A stretch of 64,000 bases of DNA from Liquidambar formosana. Lineage: Eukaryota > Streptophyta > Magnoliopsida > Saxifragales > Altingiaceae. Numbering within the stretch: position 1 is the first letter of the stretch; each line of letters starts with the position of its first letter. A model generated the notes under the pieces. That model did no database searches. It saw only the letters and a program-made list of their open reading frames with translations, and had not been told where the DNA came from. The stretch covers positions 13,421,803-13,485,802 of the forward strand of contig CM077831.1 in the NCBI GenBank assembly GCA_039720395.1, given 5' to 3'. Positions 1 through 12,217 of the stretch are shown here, piece after piece. A program made the translations under genes and the position numbers.

Positions 1-514
1 GGTATGTCAGTGCCCATGTGCAGCTGAGTAATCTAGATGATAATTTATTATTGGGTTCTGTAGATAGCGTGGATTTGTTTTGATTTCCACCTTAACACAC
101 ACACACACACACATAAATATATACACTGGGGAATTTTTATCATTAGGATGAAACTTTAGTTGCCACTTGGGGAAAGACTGATATTGTCCTTTTCAGCATT
201 ATGAATCAACCCTTAGTGAGTTGCTGATCTAGTTATGCTTGTTCTATCAAGTAATTGAGTGTTAAAAATTTTGCTAAATTTACTTAAAATATATTTACTT
301 GTCAAGGTGTCTTCCATTCTGGAATTCCTACTACTCATGCTACCATGCTCCTACGACTATACCCATATCTTTGCAATAGCACACTTACATTTCCACATGT
401 AATCCTATATATGATGCAGGTGCTCAGTTTGATTTTTCATCATTCTTGAAGTGGAAATTTGTAATTTTAAAATTGATGGAAGAGCCCAACTAACATTTTT
501 CTTCCTTCTATTAG

Positions 515-3500
515 GGTATTGCACTGATAATTACGGTTCTTCAGATTGTTCGCATACCTAATCTCAAGGTGATGGTTCATACTCAGAAGTTTCCGTGTTA
601 GCAATTACATGGGTTTCATTTTACATTGCTATAAATGGTGTATGGTTATTTATTTAGTAAATTTGGCTATAAACTATTTTTTGAATTCACTTAAGCTCTA
701 ATTGGTTTGTTTGTTTGCTTGTTTTTTTTTTTGCTAGTTCTGGTTGTCTCACAGTACATAGTCTTTTTCCCTTTGCAAAATACATTTATCTTATCAAAAA
801 TTATATTCTTTATATGCTGAAAATGGCATAATGGATGCTTTTGTAAATTGTAAACAAAATTAACATTACGAGGCTAACAACTATGTTATATAGATTCTTT
901 CATAAAAAAACTAGTTTCTGATGAATGTTTGATGTCTTACTGAAATTTATAGTACCATAGTCATATTGCATATGTTTCTTTGGATATGGGTGACAGGTTA
1001 TGGGATTAAATCAATTTTTAAGTTGTAAATTAATGATTGTCCTGTCAACCTTCAAAATAGAGTAGTTGAACTGTTGAAAGATATGGAAAGTTGTCTTATT
1101 AAGAAGCATAAATCCAACTTTAGTATCTCGGAATATCATACAAATATCTGTTCTGGATGTTGTCTATACGTGCACGATAGCAAGATAGAGAACTTAAGCA
1201 TTTAAATCATCTCCCCCCCCCCCCCCCCAAAACAAAAAAAGTTTGTGTTTCCCATTATTTTCAAATAATTATGGTAAACATGATCTTATTATATAAGCTC
1301 ATATAACTTCACATTTAACAATGTAACTAAAGCTGGATAGTTAACTAGGTTATAGAAATATTAGATCATGAAAGAGCATATGTATGTGTTTGTACAAATA
1401 AAGGTTTTTTTTGTCATGGCTGCTAAATAATTTTGTGGATGCCTATGGTGTATGACATTCTAAATGACAACATCAAACCATTTTTTTTTTTTTGGTTGCT
1501 GTCGTTGTCAGTCAAAGAACTTCTAATTATTGAAATTTCAATGTCAGATTAAATAAAATAATTTTAAAAAAAAATTCTGTAAAGAATGTAAAATATGGAA
1601 TTTCAACGATAATTATTGGATTCTTATTGGGACAGTAAGTGGTAGACATTAATGATTACCTAGGATCATATTGTGCGATGCAGCTTTGCAGCATACTAAC
1701 CATGTGGAGCATGTGGCCTATCCAAAAATGAAAAGAAAAAAAAAAGTGGAGCATGTGGACTATCAGATAATGAAACATAATATTCATTATTGATTTAACA
1801 GTTTAATAATATTGGGCTTTGACTTGTCAATTAAAGTCTTAAGTATAAAATATTTTGAATTAAATCTCTATACATCAACATGGCCAATGTCTAAAAATTC
1901 TTCATAAATAGAAAGAGAAGGGGTGGGGGGGGGGGGGGGGGAGTGAAAATTAAAGGAAAATTTAAGATATCATTTCATATCATAAAAATTTATGATTGTG
2001 ATTGTGCAGGATGGAAATCATGATTGTCCAGCATAGGTTTGTGCAAAATTTAATTTAACATATTACTCCAGGTTTTCAAATATGGTTAATCAAAAAATTA
2101 ATTTTTTATGATTAGAACATTCAATGTAATATTTAATTGATATTGTTAGTGTGTGTTATGTTGTCATGAGTATTATGTGCCAAATATCCAAATTATTTAC
2201 ATTAAGGATATATAATGATGTTGCCAATTTAAATGCATTTAATTGGATTTGTTCTATCAAAAAGTCCTGGGCGTTGAATTTTATCCACGCTATTGATTTT
2301 TAGCTAGTAACCCAATGCTATCTCATTAAAACAAAGAAATGTTGTTCTTTCCATGTTTTCAATCTATTATTAGACTAAAAAATACTTTGATGAATTAATA
2401 TTTGCATAGTTATAGGGATATATCAGAAAGTTTGATGTTTTTTATCATCTGTTTGGACAGAGGAACAAAAATACCAATATTATCCTAGCAATAGTTGCTT
2501 TGAGATGATTTCATGCAAGGCTAAACATACTCGTGTCATTTGACTTTAGCTTATAGCTATCAATCTAAACTAGGTTTTCATTGTTGCTTGAAAGAAAGGA
2601 TGCACCGATTAAGTTTTCAATGGTCTTTAGATGTCTTGCAAGGTTATCTGGCTTTAATTATATTTTAGATGTCCATTACTAGTTAAGTTAGAATGATTCT
2701 TTTCAGCAGGCATGGAGTATGAAATTGGCCAAATGGAAAATCCTTCATGAAAAAAATTAAATGACACATAAATATACATCTAATATATATTATAACAACT
2801 AGCAAGAACTTGTTATCTTATTGAAGAAAACTCGATAATGAAAAATGTTTAAATTATTGTTTATCAGACAAGTGTTAGATTTCCTGTCATCCACCATGTT
2901 TGTAGTTGACAAGCTCATGCATAAACTGCCTGAAAAAGGTTGAACATTCTTAGTAGTACTCTTACGATGTTGATATTGGTACTTGTCTTGATATCCCTGC
3001 AAGTATCAAATGGTTCTATTGTTCGGCAATTCAAGTTTGATGACACAATTTTTAAGTCGATCTTAGTTATTGTAACTATTTTTCGTCAAGAAGTTAGCAA
3101 ACTATCCATGCTTTGTGATTGCAAATTTTTGTGAATCCTTACTCTAAAAGTTTTCCATCGAGCTGTTTTTATATTAGGTAGAGTGAATTGCGAAGTCATT
3201 GCATGCGAAGAACTATACCTTCATCATTTTTATTGTTCAAAAAAAAAAAAAAAAAAAAAGGTTCACTAATAATTCCAATAAAGTAAGCTGCTTAAGCATT
3301 TCTCATTGTTCATCATTACAACCAAGAGCTGTAGATACAGTGCTGCAAAGTGATAGCAGAGCAGATTAAGGGGGCTCATTTGGTTGTCTTATGGAAACTG
3401 AAGGCTAGATTGTCATTTACATAGCTTATACAAGTCATTAAGTCAATCATATGGAATTAGTCCATTGAAAATTGGGATCACCATTTCAAATGCTATCGGA

Positions 3501-6500
3501 TCCGTTTTGGAGTTTTAAGGTTATGTTAATGCATTTGTGAGGAAAATGATAAAGAATGCATAAATGAAGCAATTCAATTGTTGTGGATGTCCAAACAAGC
3601 CTTAGTAGATACTTAACAAGAGCTTTCATTTTTCTTATTGTAATCAGGTTGGAACAGTTCTTCTCAGTTGTGCATTCTTGTATGACATCTTTTGGGTGTT
3701 TGTCTCTAAATGGTGGTTTCATGAGAGTGTGATGATTGTGGTAAGTAGTTCCCCAAATTTTTTTCTTTACATTTTTCCCCATCAGCACATTGAATAATGG
3801 GCTGATGTTGGGATCTTGAACCTTTGCTGTCAAATGATAGTTATTTAAATTTCTTGTGTTCTCCATACAGGTAGCTCGTGGTGATAAGAGTGGAGAGGAT
3901 GGTATCCCGATGCTACTTAAATTCCCACGGATGTATGATCCTTGGGGTGGCTACAGCGTCATTGGATTTGGTGATATTCTTTTGCCAGGACTGCTGATAG
4001 CATTCTCATTAAGGTTTGAGCATTGAGGCCATAAGTAGCTTGCTTGGTTACCGCCCCTTTAAATTCCCTAATTTTATTTTGACCTTTGTTGTTTCGCAAA
4101 ACATGTTGAGTTTAACCCACCCTTGGGTAGCCCTGTTGGTAAGGGTGAACTTGTGATTGTGTGTTTATGCGCACTGGTTACGGGTTCGATTCCCTGCTAG
4201 GACAACCTAAGATTTAAGTGGGGGGCCGTGGTGGTGGGTTGCTGTTGTTGTCTCCCTGAGGTTTTGGGTTCCATGGTGGATCTAAAGGGCCCTACTGTGG
4301 GATGGTACCCCCGTTTTTCAAAAAAAAAAAAAAAAAAAAAAAAAAAAGGAAAGAAAAAACATGTTATGAGTTTAATTGCTCGAGGATTTATTTTGTACTA
4401 CCTCCGTTCCTAATTGACTGTTCCCTCGAAAAACCATGCTTTTTTAGAAAACCTCATTAAATGCTTTCACATCAATATAATATGTTTTAACATTCCAATT
4501 TTGCCCTCAAGTGTACAACACATTGGAAAAAGAGAGAATACTTTTAAAAAGGTATTTTAGGAAATGAAATTAGAAGATTTATTGACTTTTTGAATGTGAC
4601 AATAATTTTGAAACATCCCAAAAAGGAAAGTAGGCCAATAATATAGGAACAGAGGGAGTAATATATTAAGGTTGGTTCGTGAACCTGAAGGAGGTTAAAT
4701 CAATATGGAATTGGAGTACTTTGCAAGATTTTGCATCGGTAAAGTAATAAAATCATGGAAATTACTACCTCACTTAATGAAAAAATGGAACTTTGTACCA
4801 AATTGAATGCCTGACTGGCCCAACATTTTGGTTTTATAAACCCCACTAAGCTCAAGAGCTTTATTTTCTGAAGATTGTTGAATTGCACCCCATTTTAGGC
4901 CAGGTTGCTAAGGTGTCATTGGTCAAACTCTTTCATGAGCTGTGTGGGCAGTGTGGGACTTGCTTTTGGATACTTGCCAAGCAAGTCAGCTAATGTATAA
5001 CAGAGCAAGTTTAGCTTGTGGCACTGAGATAGTAACCTTTTACCTTACTGGTGCCTTTCAAGTGGTTTTCTTACCTTTCGTTTTTCTTCATTCTCAATTT
5101 TTTGTCTCTTTAAATTTTCATCTTTTTAAATTCTTTATTAGTTTAATATAAAATAAATGCTTTATTAGTTTAATATAAAATAAATGCTTTATTACTTTAA
5201 TATGTTTTAAACAAGTTGAGGACAGACAAATTCATAAATCAAGTCACTTATGTGGGTCATTTTTGCAGGTATGATTGGTTGGCGAAGAGGAATCTTCGAG
5301 CTGGATACTTCTTGTGGGCAATGACCTGCTTATGGTTTAGGTATGAAAAATGCTAAATATGTGAACACGGATGCAATTATCATGCTAAGACACATGACGT
5401 CTAAGATGGAATCAACTCTAGGCAATTCACACAACTGTTTGTGTGTCATTTTTATGTGGGTTAAAAATTAGAAATTATAGTATGGGTAATTCATTGGTGC
5501 TTATGTAAAGTGTACAACAATTGTTTTTAGGGCAGCAGCTTAATTACTTGTGCTTATCGTGGACACATATCATTAGCAAATAATCAAGGCCTGGTTTTTG
5601 GTGTCATATCAACTCGGGTGACTAATATGCTCATCATACTGTAATCTTAATTTTAATTAGATATTGCGAACTTAAATTCTCCTGTAAAAAGTGTAGAGTT
5701 ATAGAGAATGAAGAGCCATTGAATGAAAAGGTCCTTCGCATCTCCTTTCTTTCTTTATTGGTTTAACAGTATCACTGTATCATATATCTGCGAACTGCTT
5801 AACTGTAATGTTTGTCACAATGTATAAATACATTGATGCACTGGTTTACCCTTTACATGGATTTTTCTGTTTACTGTGGTGAAATGCGTTAAATGTGGGT
5901 TACTCCAAAGTTTGATTGCTGATTTGCTGAGCATTGGAAAGGATAACAAATTTCTCTAAATACTGAAGTAGTGTAATGATGATTCTGTTTCCACACCTGG
6001 CATATCTGTTGATATTGTGGATTGCATTTCTGGTTCTTGTGACCATTGGTTTGCTTATTTATGATTCGTGAATTTTTGAACTGCAGGTCTCCTCATCACA
6101 TATGTGGCTTTGAACTTGATGGATGGACACGGCCAACCGGCTTTACTCTACATTGTTCCGTTCACACTTGGTATGTGGGAAATGGCGATAAAATGACAAT
6201 AGCATATTTGCTCATGCACTCGTGCAAATGTGCAATCATGCACTTGCAACTTGCAAGCCCTTAAAAGACTTTTGAATTCAAAGAATGCGGTATCTTGCTT
6301 TAAGGCCTGATCTCATATATGGCCATATTTTGTGGCTGTATTAAAGCAAAACTAAAACAAATGGGCTTTGGCATAGTACAAGGCCCTTGGTAAGGAGTTA
6401 GGATATCCCCTTTTAAAAGGTTTTAGCTGGGGAAGGGCATTGGGTTGGACCCAAGAGGATCCTTTTATGGAGTTTAATAGTTGCCTTGTGAATTATCAAC

Positions 6501-7105
6501 AAAGAAGAGCAGGAATTTATAATAATAAACAAAAAACAAAAAAAAAAAACAATATATATATATATAGAAAGATGAATAATTTGTAATCTTTGAGAAACCT
6601 TGTCAAAGGGAAATTTACCTCTCTAATTTGATTGCGGCTGAGGAAGAATTTCCTTTGAAGTCTCAAAATATGCTTGTTGGTGCTTGCTTTTTTTATTTTA
6701 TTTTATTTTTTTATGCCAACCCTAAAATAAGTAGTCACAACCTGCTTTTTTTGGGGAAGTTAAGAGGGTCATTTTAGTGGTTAAGAAGTAAAAGATTTTG
6801 TATCAGTTACATTCTGTAGTACTGTATTTTTCACACATTAACATCATCTACTATCATTCTAATAGTTAACTTGTCCTTAAGATTTTGGAATTCCCATTTA
6901 ACGACTTAACCTGTTAAATTCTGCTTATATATTTGAATCTTTGGTCATTGATGCAGGCACCTTTCTGACACTTGGAAGGAAAAGAGGTGATCTCAAGCAT
7001 CTTTGGACCAGAGGAGAACCAGAGAGGCCTTGCCCACATATTCAACTCCAAGCCTCCTCAATGAAAAAAAAAAAACCCATGAAAATAACTATTGTAATTG
7101 TATGA
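515..7105 (+). CDS. SPPL: signal peptide peptidase-like intramembrane aspartyl protease, 3' part (frameshifted)
   Basis: Intramembrane aspartyl protease of the GxGD (presenilin/SPP) class, which cleaves type II transmembrane segments; the clade usually resides in endomembranes. Exons seen: 515-568, 3648-3740, 3871-4013, 5269-5340, 6087-6170 and 6957-7105, all with GT-AG borders. Catalytic motifs lie in order: YD in FLYDIFWVF (exon 3648), GxGD in [10 protein letters not shown] (exon 3871), and PAL in GHGQPALLY (exon 6087, correct frame). The last exon ends in a hydrophilic tail with [13 protein letters not shown], typical of the plant SPPL2-5 clade as I remember it. Earlier exons (N-terminus, PA domain) lie upstream of the window; base 1 followed by GTATGT could be an exon end. 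Oddity: exon 5269-5340 is 72 nt, whereas the paralogous copy at 20097-20167 is 71 nt. The extra C in ATGACCTGC shifts the frame, stopping at 6988-6990 and losing PAL. It could be a real null allele or a base-calling error. The intended stop is 7103-7105. Confidence 0.88.
1213..1228. repeat. C16 homopolymer in SPPL intron
   Basis: An uninterrupted run of 16 C directly followed by A-rich sequence. It lies inside the long SPPL intron (569-3647), which otherwise shows AT-rich sequence without recognisable exons. Confidence 0.9.
1925..1941. repeat. G17 homopolymer in SPPL intron
   Basis: An uninterrupted run of about 17 G, preceded by GGGGT, in the same intron as the C16 tract. It is one of several long G/C runs in an otherwise AT-rich window. 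Confidence 0.9.
4116..4355 (+). mobile_element. tRNA-derived SINE in SPPL intron
   Basis: About 240 bp ending in a long A tail. A perfect Pol III B box GGTTCGATTCC lies at 4183-4193, and an A-box-like TAGCCCTGTTGGTAAGG lies about 55 bp upstream (from 4128), as in tRNA-derived SINEs. It is flanked by a TSD: AAAACATGTTGAGTTTAA at 4098-4115 and the same sequence with a 2-base insertion at 4356-4375. The two SPPL paralogous fragments (near 18500 and 41230) lack the element, so it entered this copy after the duplication. Confidence 0.87.
4398..4658. mobile_element. Stowaway-type MITE
   Basis: A 261-bp element bounded by TA dinucleotides (4396-4397 and 4659-4660). Its terminal inverted repeats are CTACCTCCGTTCC and GGAACAGAGGGAG, the CTCCCTCCGT signature of Tc1/mariner-derived Stowaway MITEs. 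The interior matches the element at 8541-8802 in reverse orientation. Confidence 0.85.
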
Positions 7106-8538
7106 GTTTAGTAGTTAGTAGACAAGCAAGCTCAAAATGCTCACTGTAAAGTGCTGTAGAAGAGCAATTAATATCAGCAGCTTATTTATTACCACACCCT
7201 TAAAGAGGACGTTAGATCAACTAGAGTCGGGGTGCATTTAAATCAATACGAGTACTAATAATAGAGGTCTTATGGTCAATTGTGTATGCATATCTATCAG
7301 GGGGTGAGGAGTGAGGAGGCGATGGTCTTTAGAACAATAATCAACGCGTGGTAGTTTATGAATCCAAGTCTTTAATTTGCTTTTAATTTTGATTGAATAG
7401 GTAACACGGTACTAGCACGTGTAACCTGTAACTTGTGTAATAAACGGGTCGGCATTGAAAAGGGATAAGCCCAGGGGTAATAGATTGCAGTACCTTTTAT
7501 TATCTTACATTTACAGGGTTTTTCCTTGTGGTACTACATGTGTTCATTATATTTGACTATTTGAGTATCCTCTTAGATGTAGATCGGTATATAAGTTTAG
7601 TCTAGCAAGTACGGAGTATTAGGTTTGATCATACTTTCTAATTACACTTGAAGAGATGTCACGATCCAGGAGAGAGAATAGGAAAAGAAAAATATTAGTC
7701 TCACCATCATTTTTAATCATCTCGCTTCCTGATGTGGGTGATGGCGCATATGTGAGGAGATTCTGTAAGCGACTCTTCACATGAATATGAAATGAGTATT
7801 AGGAAAAGATGGAAAACAATATGAACTCCACAAGAGTTCTACCCTTGAGTCGATGCGGGACAAAAATACAAAAATGAAGAAAGGCAAGAAGGATATGTAA
7901 GGTAAGTGGGGTTTTATTTTATTTTAATTTTAAATAAAAAAAAAAAATATATACCCCAACAGATCAAGGATATTTGGAAGGTACATCATCAGGGAAAAGT
8001 CGAGTCATTTACAAGGGGGAAATTAATTCAGCAATTCAAACAAAGACAAATGATGCCCAAAAAAATAGTTAGCAGTGCTTTGAAATATATATGAAGTTTT
8101 ACATGGTGAGGGGACACTACGCTTTTGAAGGAGTATGAGAAACAGTCTAGAGCGAGTATTCATGTACTGTATTCAGAAAAATGGAAATGAGAAACTCCAA
8201 ACCCCAAACAAAAGAGGAAAGAGAAGAAAGAAAGAGAGCATATACATGGATGTATTTAAAACAAAAGAAATAAAACAGAAGGTAAATATGGAGTATATTT
8301 CAATGCTGTTGGCGCCACTTCCTGAATGGCAGAACGAAGAGCAACGTTTGGGACGAGATTGCTGGTGTGCGAGCTCAAGATTTGCGGTGTGCGAGCTCAA
8401 GATTTGTCATGGAATAAGTATAGGTGTCCACTATCCAGCCATCCTCTCAAAGCCGCTGCTTCGTTAGTAAAACCATCCTGCAGCCACTTGCGGATCTTCC
8501 ATGACTTCCTCCAAGTTTAATTAATCAAACAAAAGTAA
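7106..8538. other. SPPL 3' flank, no gene seen
   Basis: Begins with the SPPL 3' UTR. A stretch near 7300-7440 (GGGGTGAGGAGTGAGGAGGC and following) recurs at about 20335-20470, showing that the SPPL downstream flank was part of the old duplication. Short frames near 8135-8520 have no recognisable protein character. Confidence 0.6.
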
Positions 8539-8540
8539 TA

Positions 8541-8802
8541 CTCTCTCCGTTTCTATTTAAGTGATCTATTTTTATTTTTATTTTGAGAATGCTCCTAAAA
8601 TTATTGTCACATTCAAAACGTCAATGATTTTTTTTCCTTTTTAAAAAAATTTCCTAAAAATATCTTCTCTCTTTCCAATGTTCTATACACTTGAGGGCAA
8701 AATTGGAACTTTAAAACATAAATGTTGATTTGAAAGCATTTAATTGAGTTACCTAAAAAAATGTGTTTTTCTAAAGGGATAGTCAAATAAGAACGGAGGG
8801 AG
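8541..8802. mobile_element. Stowaway-type MITE
   Basis: A 262-bp element with TA target duplications (8539-8540, 8803-8804) and termini CTCTCTCCGTTTC / GAACGGAGGGAG. Its reverse complement shares the interior of the MITE at 4398-4658, including the segment CCAATTTTGCCCTCAAGTGT, so the two are the same subfamily. Confidence 0.87.
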
Positions 8803-8804
8803 TA

Positions 8805-9311
8805 CAATTTATCTACCAATAATGATTATCTAGTGAAGTTGGTTTGTGGCATAAAAGTGTAAAAGGATCATACGCAGTGTTGGTGCTGGGTTCTAATAAT
8901 TAAGCAGGGTCTTGGAAGGGGGTGAGATGGATATATAGAGGCAAAACATTTTTTTATTTCTATTTTTTTTTAAATTTATAAAAATAGATATAGGTAGAGA
9001 ATTTATTTTTGCCATTACACCAGAAAATGGCGCCCTAGGTTAAAGAAAGAGAGGAAAATAAAAAGGTAAATTACATATTAGTGTCACTAATTATACCCCA
9101 AATTCTAATGTGGTGTAGGAACTTTTAATTTGCACAATTTAGTGCACTAACTTTGCATTTGTTTTTCAATATGAAAAAAACATAGAACGGACGTTTGATT
9201 TCTAATGGAGAAGCTCATGTGCGCTCACATGGTGGCCCTCTAGCGCTGATGTGGCATCCCGGTGGAATTCTGAGGAGACTTGCAAACTATGAGAGGGCAG
9301 CTGCCTCCTCT
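8805..9311. other. AT-rich spacer
   Basis: No coding signal found. A GGGTCTTGGAAGGGGGTGAGATGG stretch near 8910 is faintly SINE-like but has no promoter boxes or TSD that I can support. Confidence 0.4.
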
Positions 9312-9771
9312 TTATCGCCACTTTTGAGTGTGACGTAGAAGGCCTTTATAAATGATGCCATCACATCCCCCTTCCCCAATATTCAAGGATGGATCGCGAG
9401 AGGCTTCATCAATCTCTGAGTAGGAGAATTTCAAGAAGAACTGAGTATTGTTTGTGCTTGAGGCTTCCGCTTGTTTTTGCCTCAGCTCCTCAGCTTCTTT
9501 GAGTACATTGTCACGCTCTATCTGCAAGTCATCTCTCTCGTTCTTGTATGTTTGCAACACTTTCACAGCGGAGATAAGCTTCTCCTCTGACTCCTTTACC
9601 GTCGTTTCAAACTCTGCAATTTGACTTTCCAGCAATGATTTTTGATTCAGGGAGACCCGGAGTTGTTCCATGGCTTCATCTCGCCAACTCCTTGTTTTCT
9701 TTCACTAGTGCTTCCTCAATTTCCTTCCATTGTTTCAATTCCGTACTGTGTAAGATTTCTGCTGCTTTAGC
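9312..9771 (-). pseudogene. U-box domain-containing receptor-like kinase fragment
   Basis: Fragment of a plant U-box E3 ligase/protein kinase of the PUB32/33/35 type. These proteins have an N-terminal USP-like region, a coiled coil, a kinase domain and a C-terminal U-box. What remains is the end of the coiled coil (AKAAEILHSTELKQWKEIEE, then MEQLRVSLNQKSLLESQIAE) and the start of the kinase domain (FSYSEIDEASRDPSLNIGEG, the glycine-rich loop, then IYKGLLRHTQ). The exon begins after an AG acceptor at about 9772. A frameshift separates KELAR from DEAMEQLR near 9680. The kinase reading ends right after the P-loop with a stop, and nothing of the catalytic loop or U-box follows. Identification rests on remembered family sequence. 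Confidence 0.75.
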
Positions 9772-10079
9772 CTATATTTTGGTTGCCATTGCCAATTTGC
9801 ATAACATCACGGAGGTTTTCAAGTTTGTGTGAAATAAAATTGAAATGATGCATGCCTACCCAATTCATATGTTACCAAAATTGAAAATGGTTGCCATATA
9901 TACATATCTATTACGGTACATAATAAACAAAAGTGTTGCATAACATCAAAACCAATTAATGGACATAAATGAAGAAATTTTAATTTATCCACAATAATTC
10001 TAATTAAAATGAAAATCAATAGATTCTCTTTTAATTTAATATTCCACATCTGAAACACAATCACCTCCACAATATATAT

Positions 10080-10124
<45 letters not shown>

Positions 10125-10125
<1 letters not shown>

Positions 10126-10340
10126 AAAAAGAGAAACTTACATTGACCTTGCTTGAGGTTTGACAAAATGTGACATTTACCTTGATCCATTGACATTTCA
10201 AAAATTACATTGACCTCACTTGAAGTATAATGAATTTAAGACTTACCTCCCATCCATCCGTTGACCGCTAGTCTGACTAACGGAAATGGCTATGTTATGC
10301 ATAAAACACAAAAATGCCAAGATTGTCCTTAATGAAGGAA
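10125..10340. mobile_element. truncated copy of the 9-bp-TSD MITE family
   Basis: TTACATTGACCTTGCTTGAGGTTTGACAAAATG-type sequence, the internal TTAGTCAGAC/CCATCCGTT block and the CACAAAAATGCC block match the end and interior of the elements at 19277-19944 and 41712-42392. No clean second terminus is visible. It adjoins a 42-bp poly-A run (about 10084-10122). Confidence 0.5.
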
Positions 10341-10818
10341 ATAATACATGAAACAATTAAATTAAGAGAGATTTAGCCATTAGTCCATCATATAAGACTT
10401 ATTTAGTAATTAGTCAAGCAACCTTTTTTTTAGGGAAAATTAGGGAAAAATCCACTCTATGAGAGTTATGGAGGCATAAGTCCATAGAAAAAACTTATGC
10501 GGCCATAAGTCCACTTTTAAGTGAAACAGTTATGTATTTGTCTAAGTCTTAAGTGTATAAAGTCAAATATACCCTTAAGTATTTTTTGTTTTCAAACTTT
10601 AAAATAGCATAATTTTTAATCTATGCATCGGTTTTCGATAAAATTTATATTTTTAGAATCTATTCATCGAAACCTTTAAAATAAGATCTATGATGAATAT
10701 AAAATTATGCAAAAAATAAAATAGTTACATTGATTGACTACATAAAACACAATTTCATTCAACTGTTTATAAAAAATATAAAATAAATTTTTGAATATTT
10801 GCGTAATCTCATTTCAAT

Positions 10819-11310
10819 ATTTTATGAAAACTATTAAATCTAAGTGTTTGTACCTAAATTTAATTTATTAAAATAATTAAATTTAAGTGATTATGATTAA
10901 TTTTAACCATTTGAAGTAAATTTTGTTAAACAGTTATATGTAACTGTTTTAAAAAATTCGATTATATCTTAAATATTTATATAATCTAACTATAATATTC
11001 CATAAAAACAGTTTAATCCAAGTGTTTGTGATTAAATTCAACATATTAAAGTGTTAGATTTAAGTGATTGAGATTAAATTTAGTTTTTTGAAGTGAAATT
11101 TGTGAAATAGTTACATATAACTTTTTGTGATTAAATTTTCAATATTTTGTGTAATATGATTAAAATTTCTTATGAAAATAGATGAATCTAAGTATTTGTG
11201 ATTAAATCTAACTTATTAAAACAATTTGTAACTAAATTTAACTTATTAAAATAGTTTGATGTGAGTTTTCTAAAACAGTTATATGTAACTATTTTAGAAT
11301 TACACTTAAC
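10819..11310. repeat. degenerate tandem repeat, about 175-bp period
   Basis: Three diverged units share a TATGAAAA...AATCTAAGTGTTTGTGATTAAATT...AACTTATTAAAA core, starting near 10821, 10999 and 11169. Present again in unit B. No coding content. Confidence 0.7.
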
Positions 11311-11952
11311 TTGATGTTAGTTTTATTATAAATTGTAAGAACTATAGAAGTAGTGCAATTTTTGGACATTTAAGAATCTACCATAATCAGTTTCTACATC
11401 TTTCAGCTTCATAGTAAAGAGATCGCCATCCCCTCAAGTTGCCAACAAGTTGGGATGGGTAGCTTATAGCATATTGGTTGTATAAGTTTCACAGTCTTGG
11501 TTAACAAACACCTTTAGAGTGGAAAGATCAATGGTTCCCTATTTTATTTTAACCCTCAACTACCATCAATGTTTTCCAAAATTGTCATTACGTACTCAAA
11601 TCATATTCCTCAAGATTCAGGTGTTCAAAAATCTGGTTCAGATTTGGAGCACTTAATAATGACGACGAACCACCACGCTACAAAACTTGATGATTGAGCA
11701 CTTCCTTCGTCAAGAAAAATTGAGGTTTCTTCTCTACACATCACTTGCTTTGTAAAAAAAAAAAAATGAAAGAAATTTGAGTGATGACTTTGGATCTAAA
11801 TGTCTCTATCTCTTGAGTAGTAGATTTATAGATCTGATTGACTTCACATACAAAAAAAAATGGGGGTTTTTTGGCTGAGCAGCTACATTGTTGGCCACTA
11901 TGGTTTTTGGCATCGCAAGTTTTAATGGAGTGAAAAAAGAAAAAACTTGCAG

Positions 11953-12032
11953 ATAGAAAGAGAGAGAGAGGGAGAGGGAGAGGGAGAGAGAACGGGAGGA
12001 GGAAAGGGAGAGGGAGAAGGAGAAAGAGAGAG
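11953..12032. repeat. GA-rich purine tract
   Basis: Runs of GAGAGAGGGAGAGGGAGA and variants over about 80 bp. The corresponding tract in unit B is at about 29750-29815. Confidence 0.85.
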
Positions 12033-12217
12033 AACTATATTTTTATTGAGGGTGTGAATATAGTACATAGGAAGGTATTTTGGTTCTAAAGATTGATTGG
12101 TAGACTTAGGGTTGCACAAGAATTCCCAACAAATTAATATTCGCATAAGTCTTAAAATTTGGACTTGTGGTCAAAATCCCTTTTTTTTTTAAACCCAAAT
12201 AATCTATTTACTAGTTT

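Noticed and set aside
4183..4193. Possible tRNA gene (B box)
   Set aside because: No cloverleaf arms or acceptor stem can be formed. The A tail and target duplications show a SINE.
8880..8960. AU-SINE-like sequence
   Set aside because: Only a short GGGTCTTGGAAGG resemblance, with no Pol III boxes, tail or TSD.
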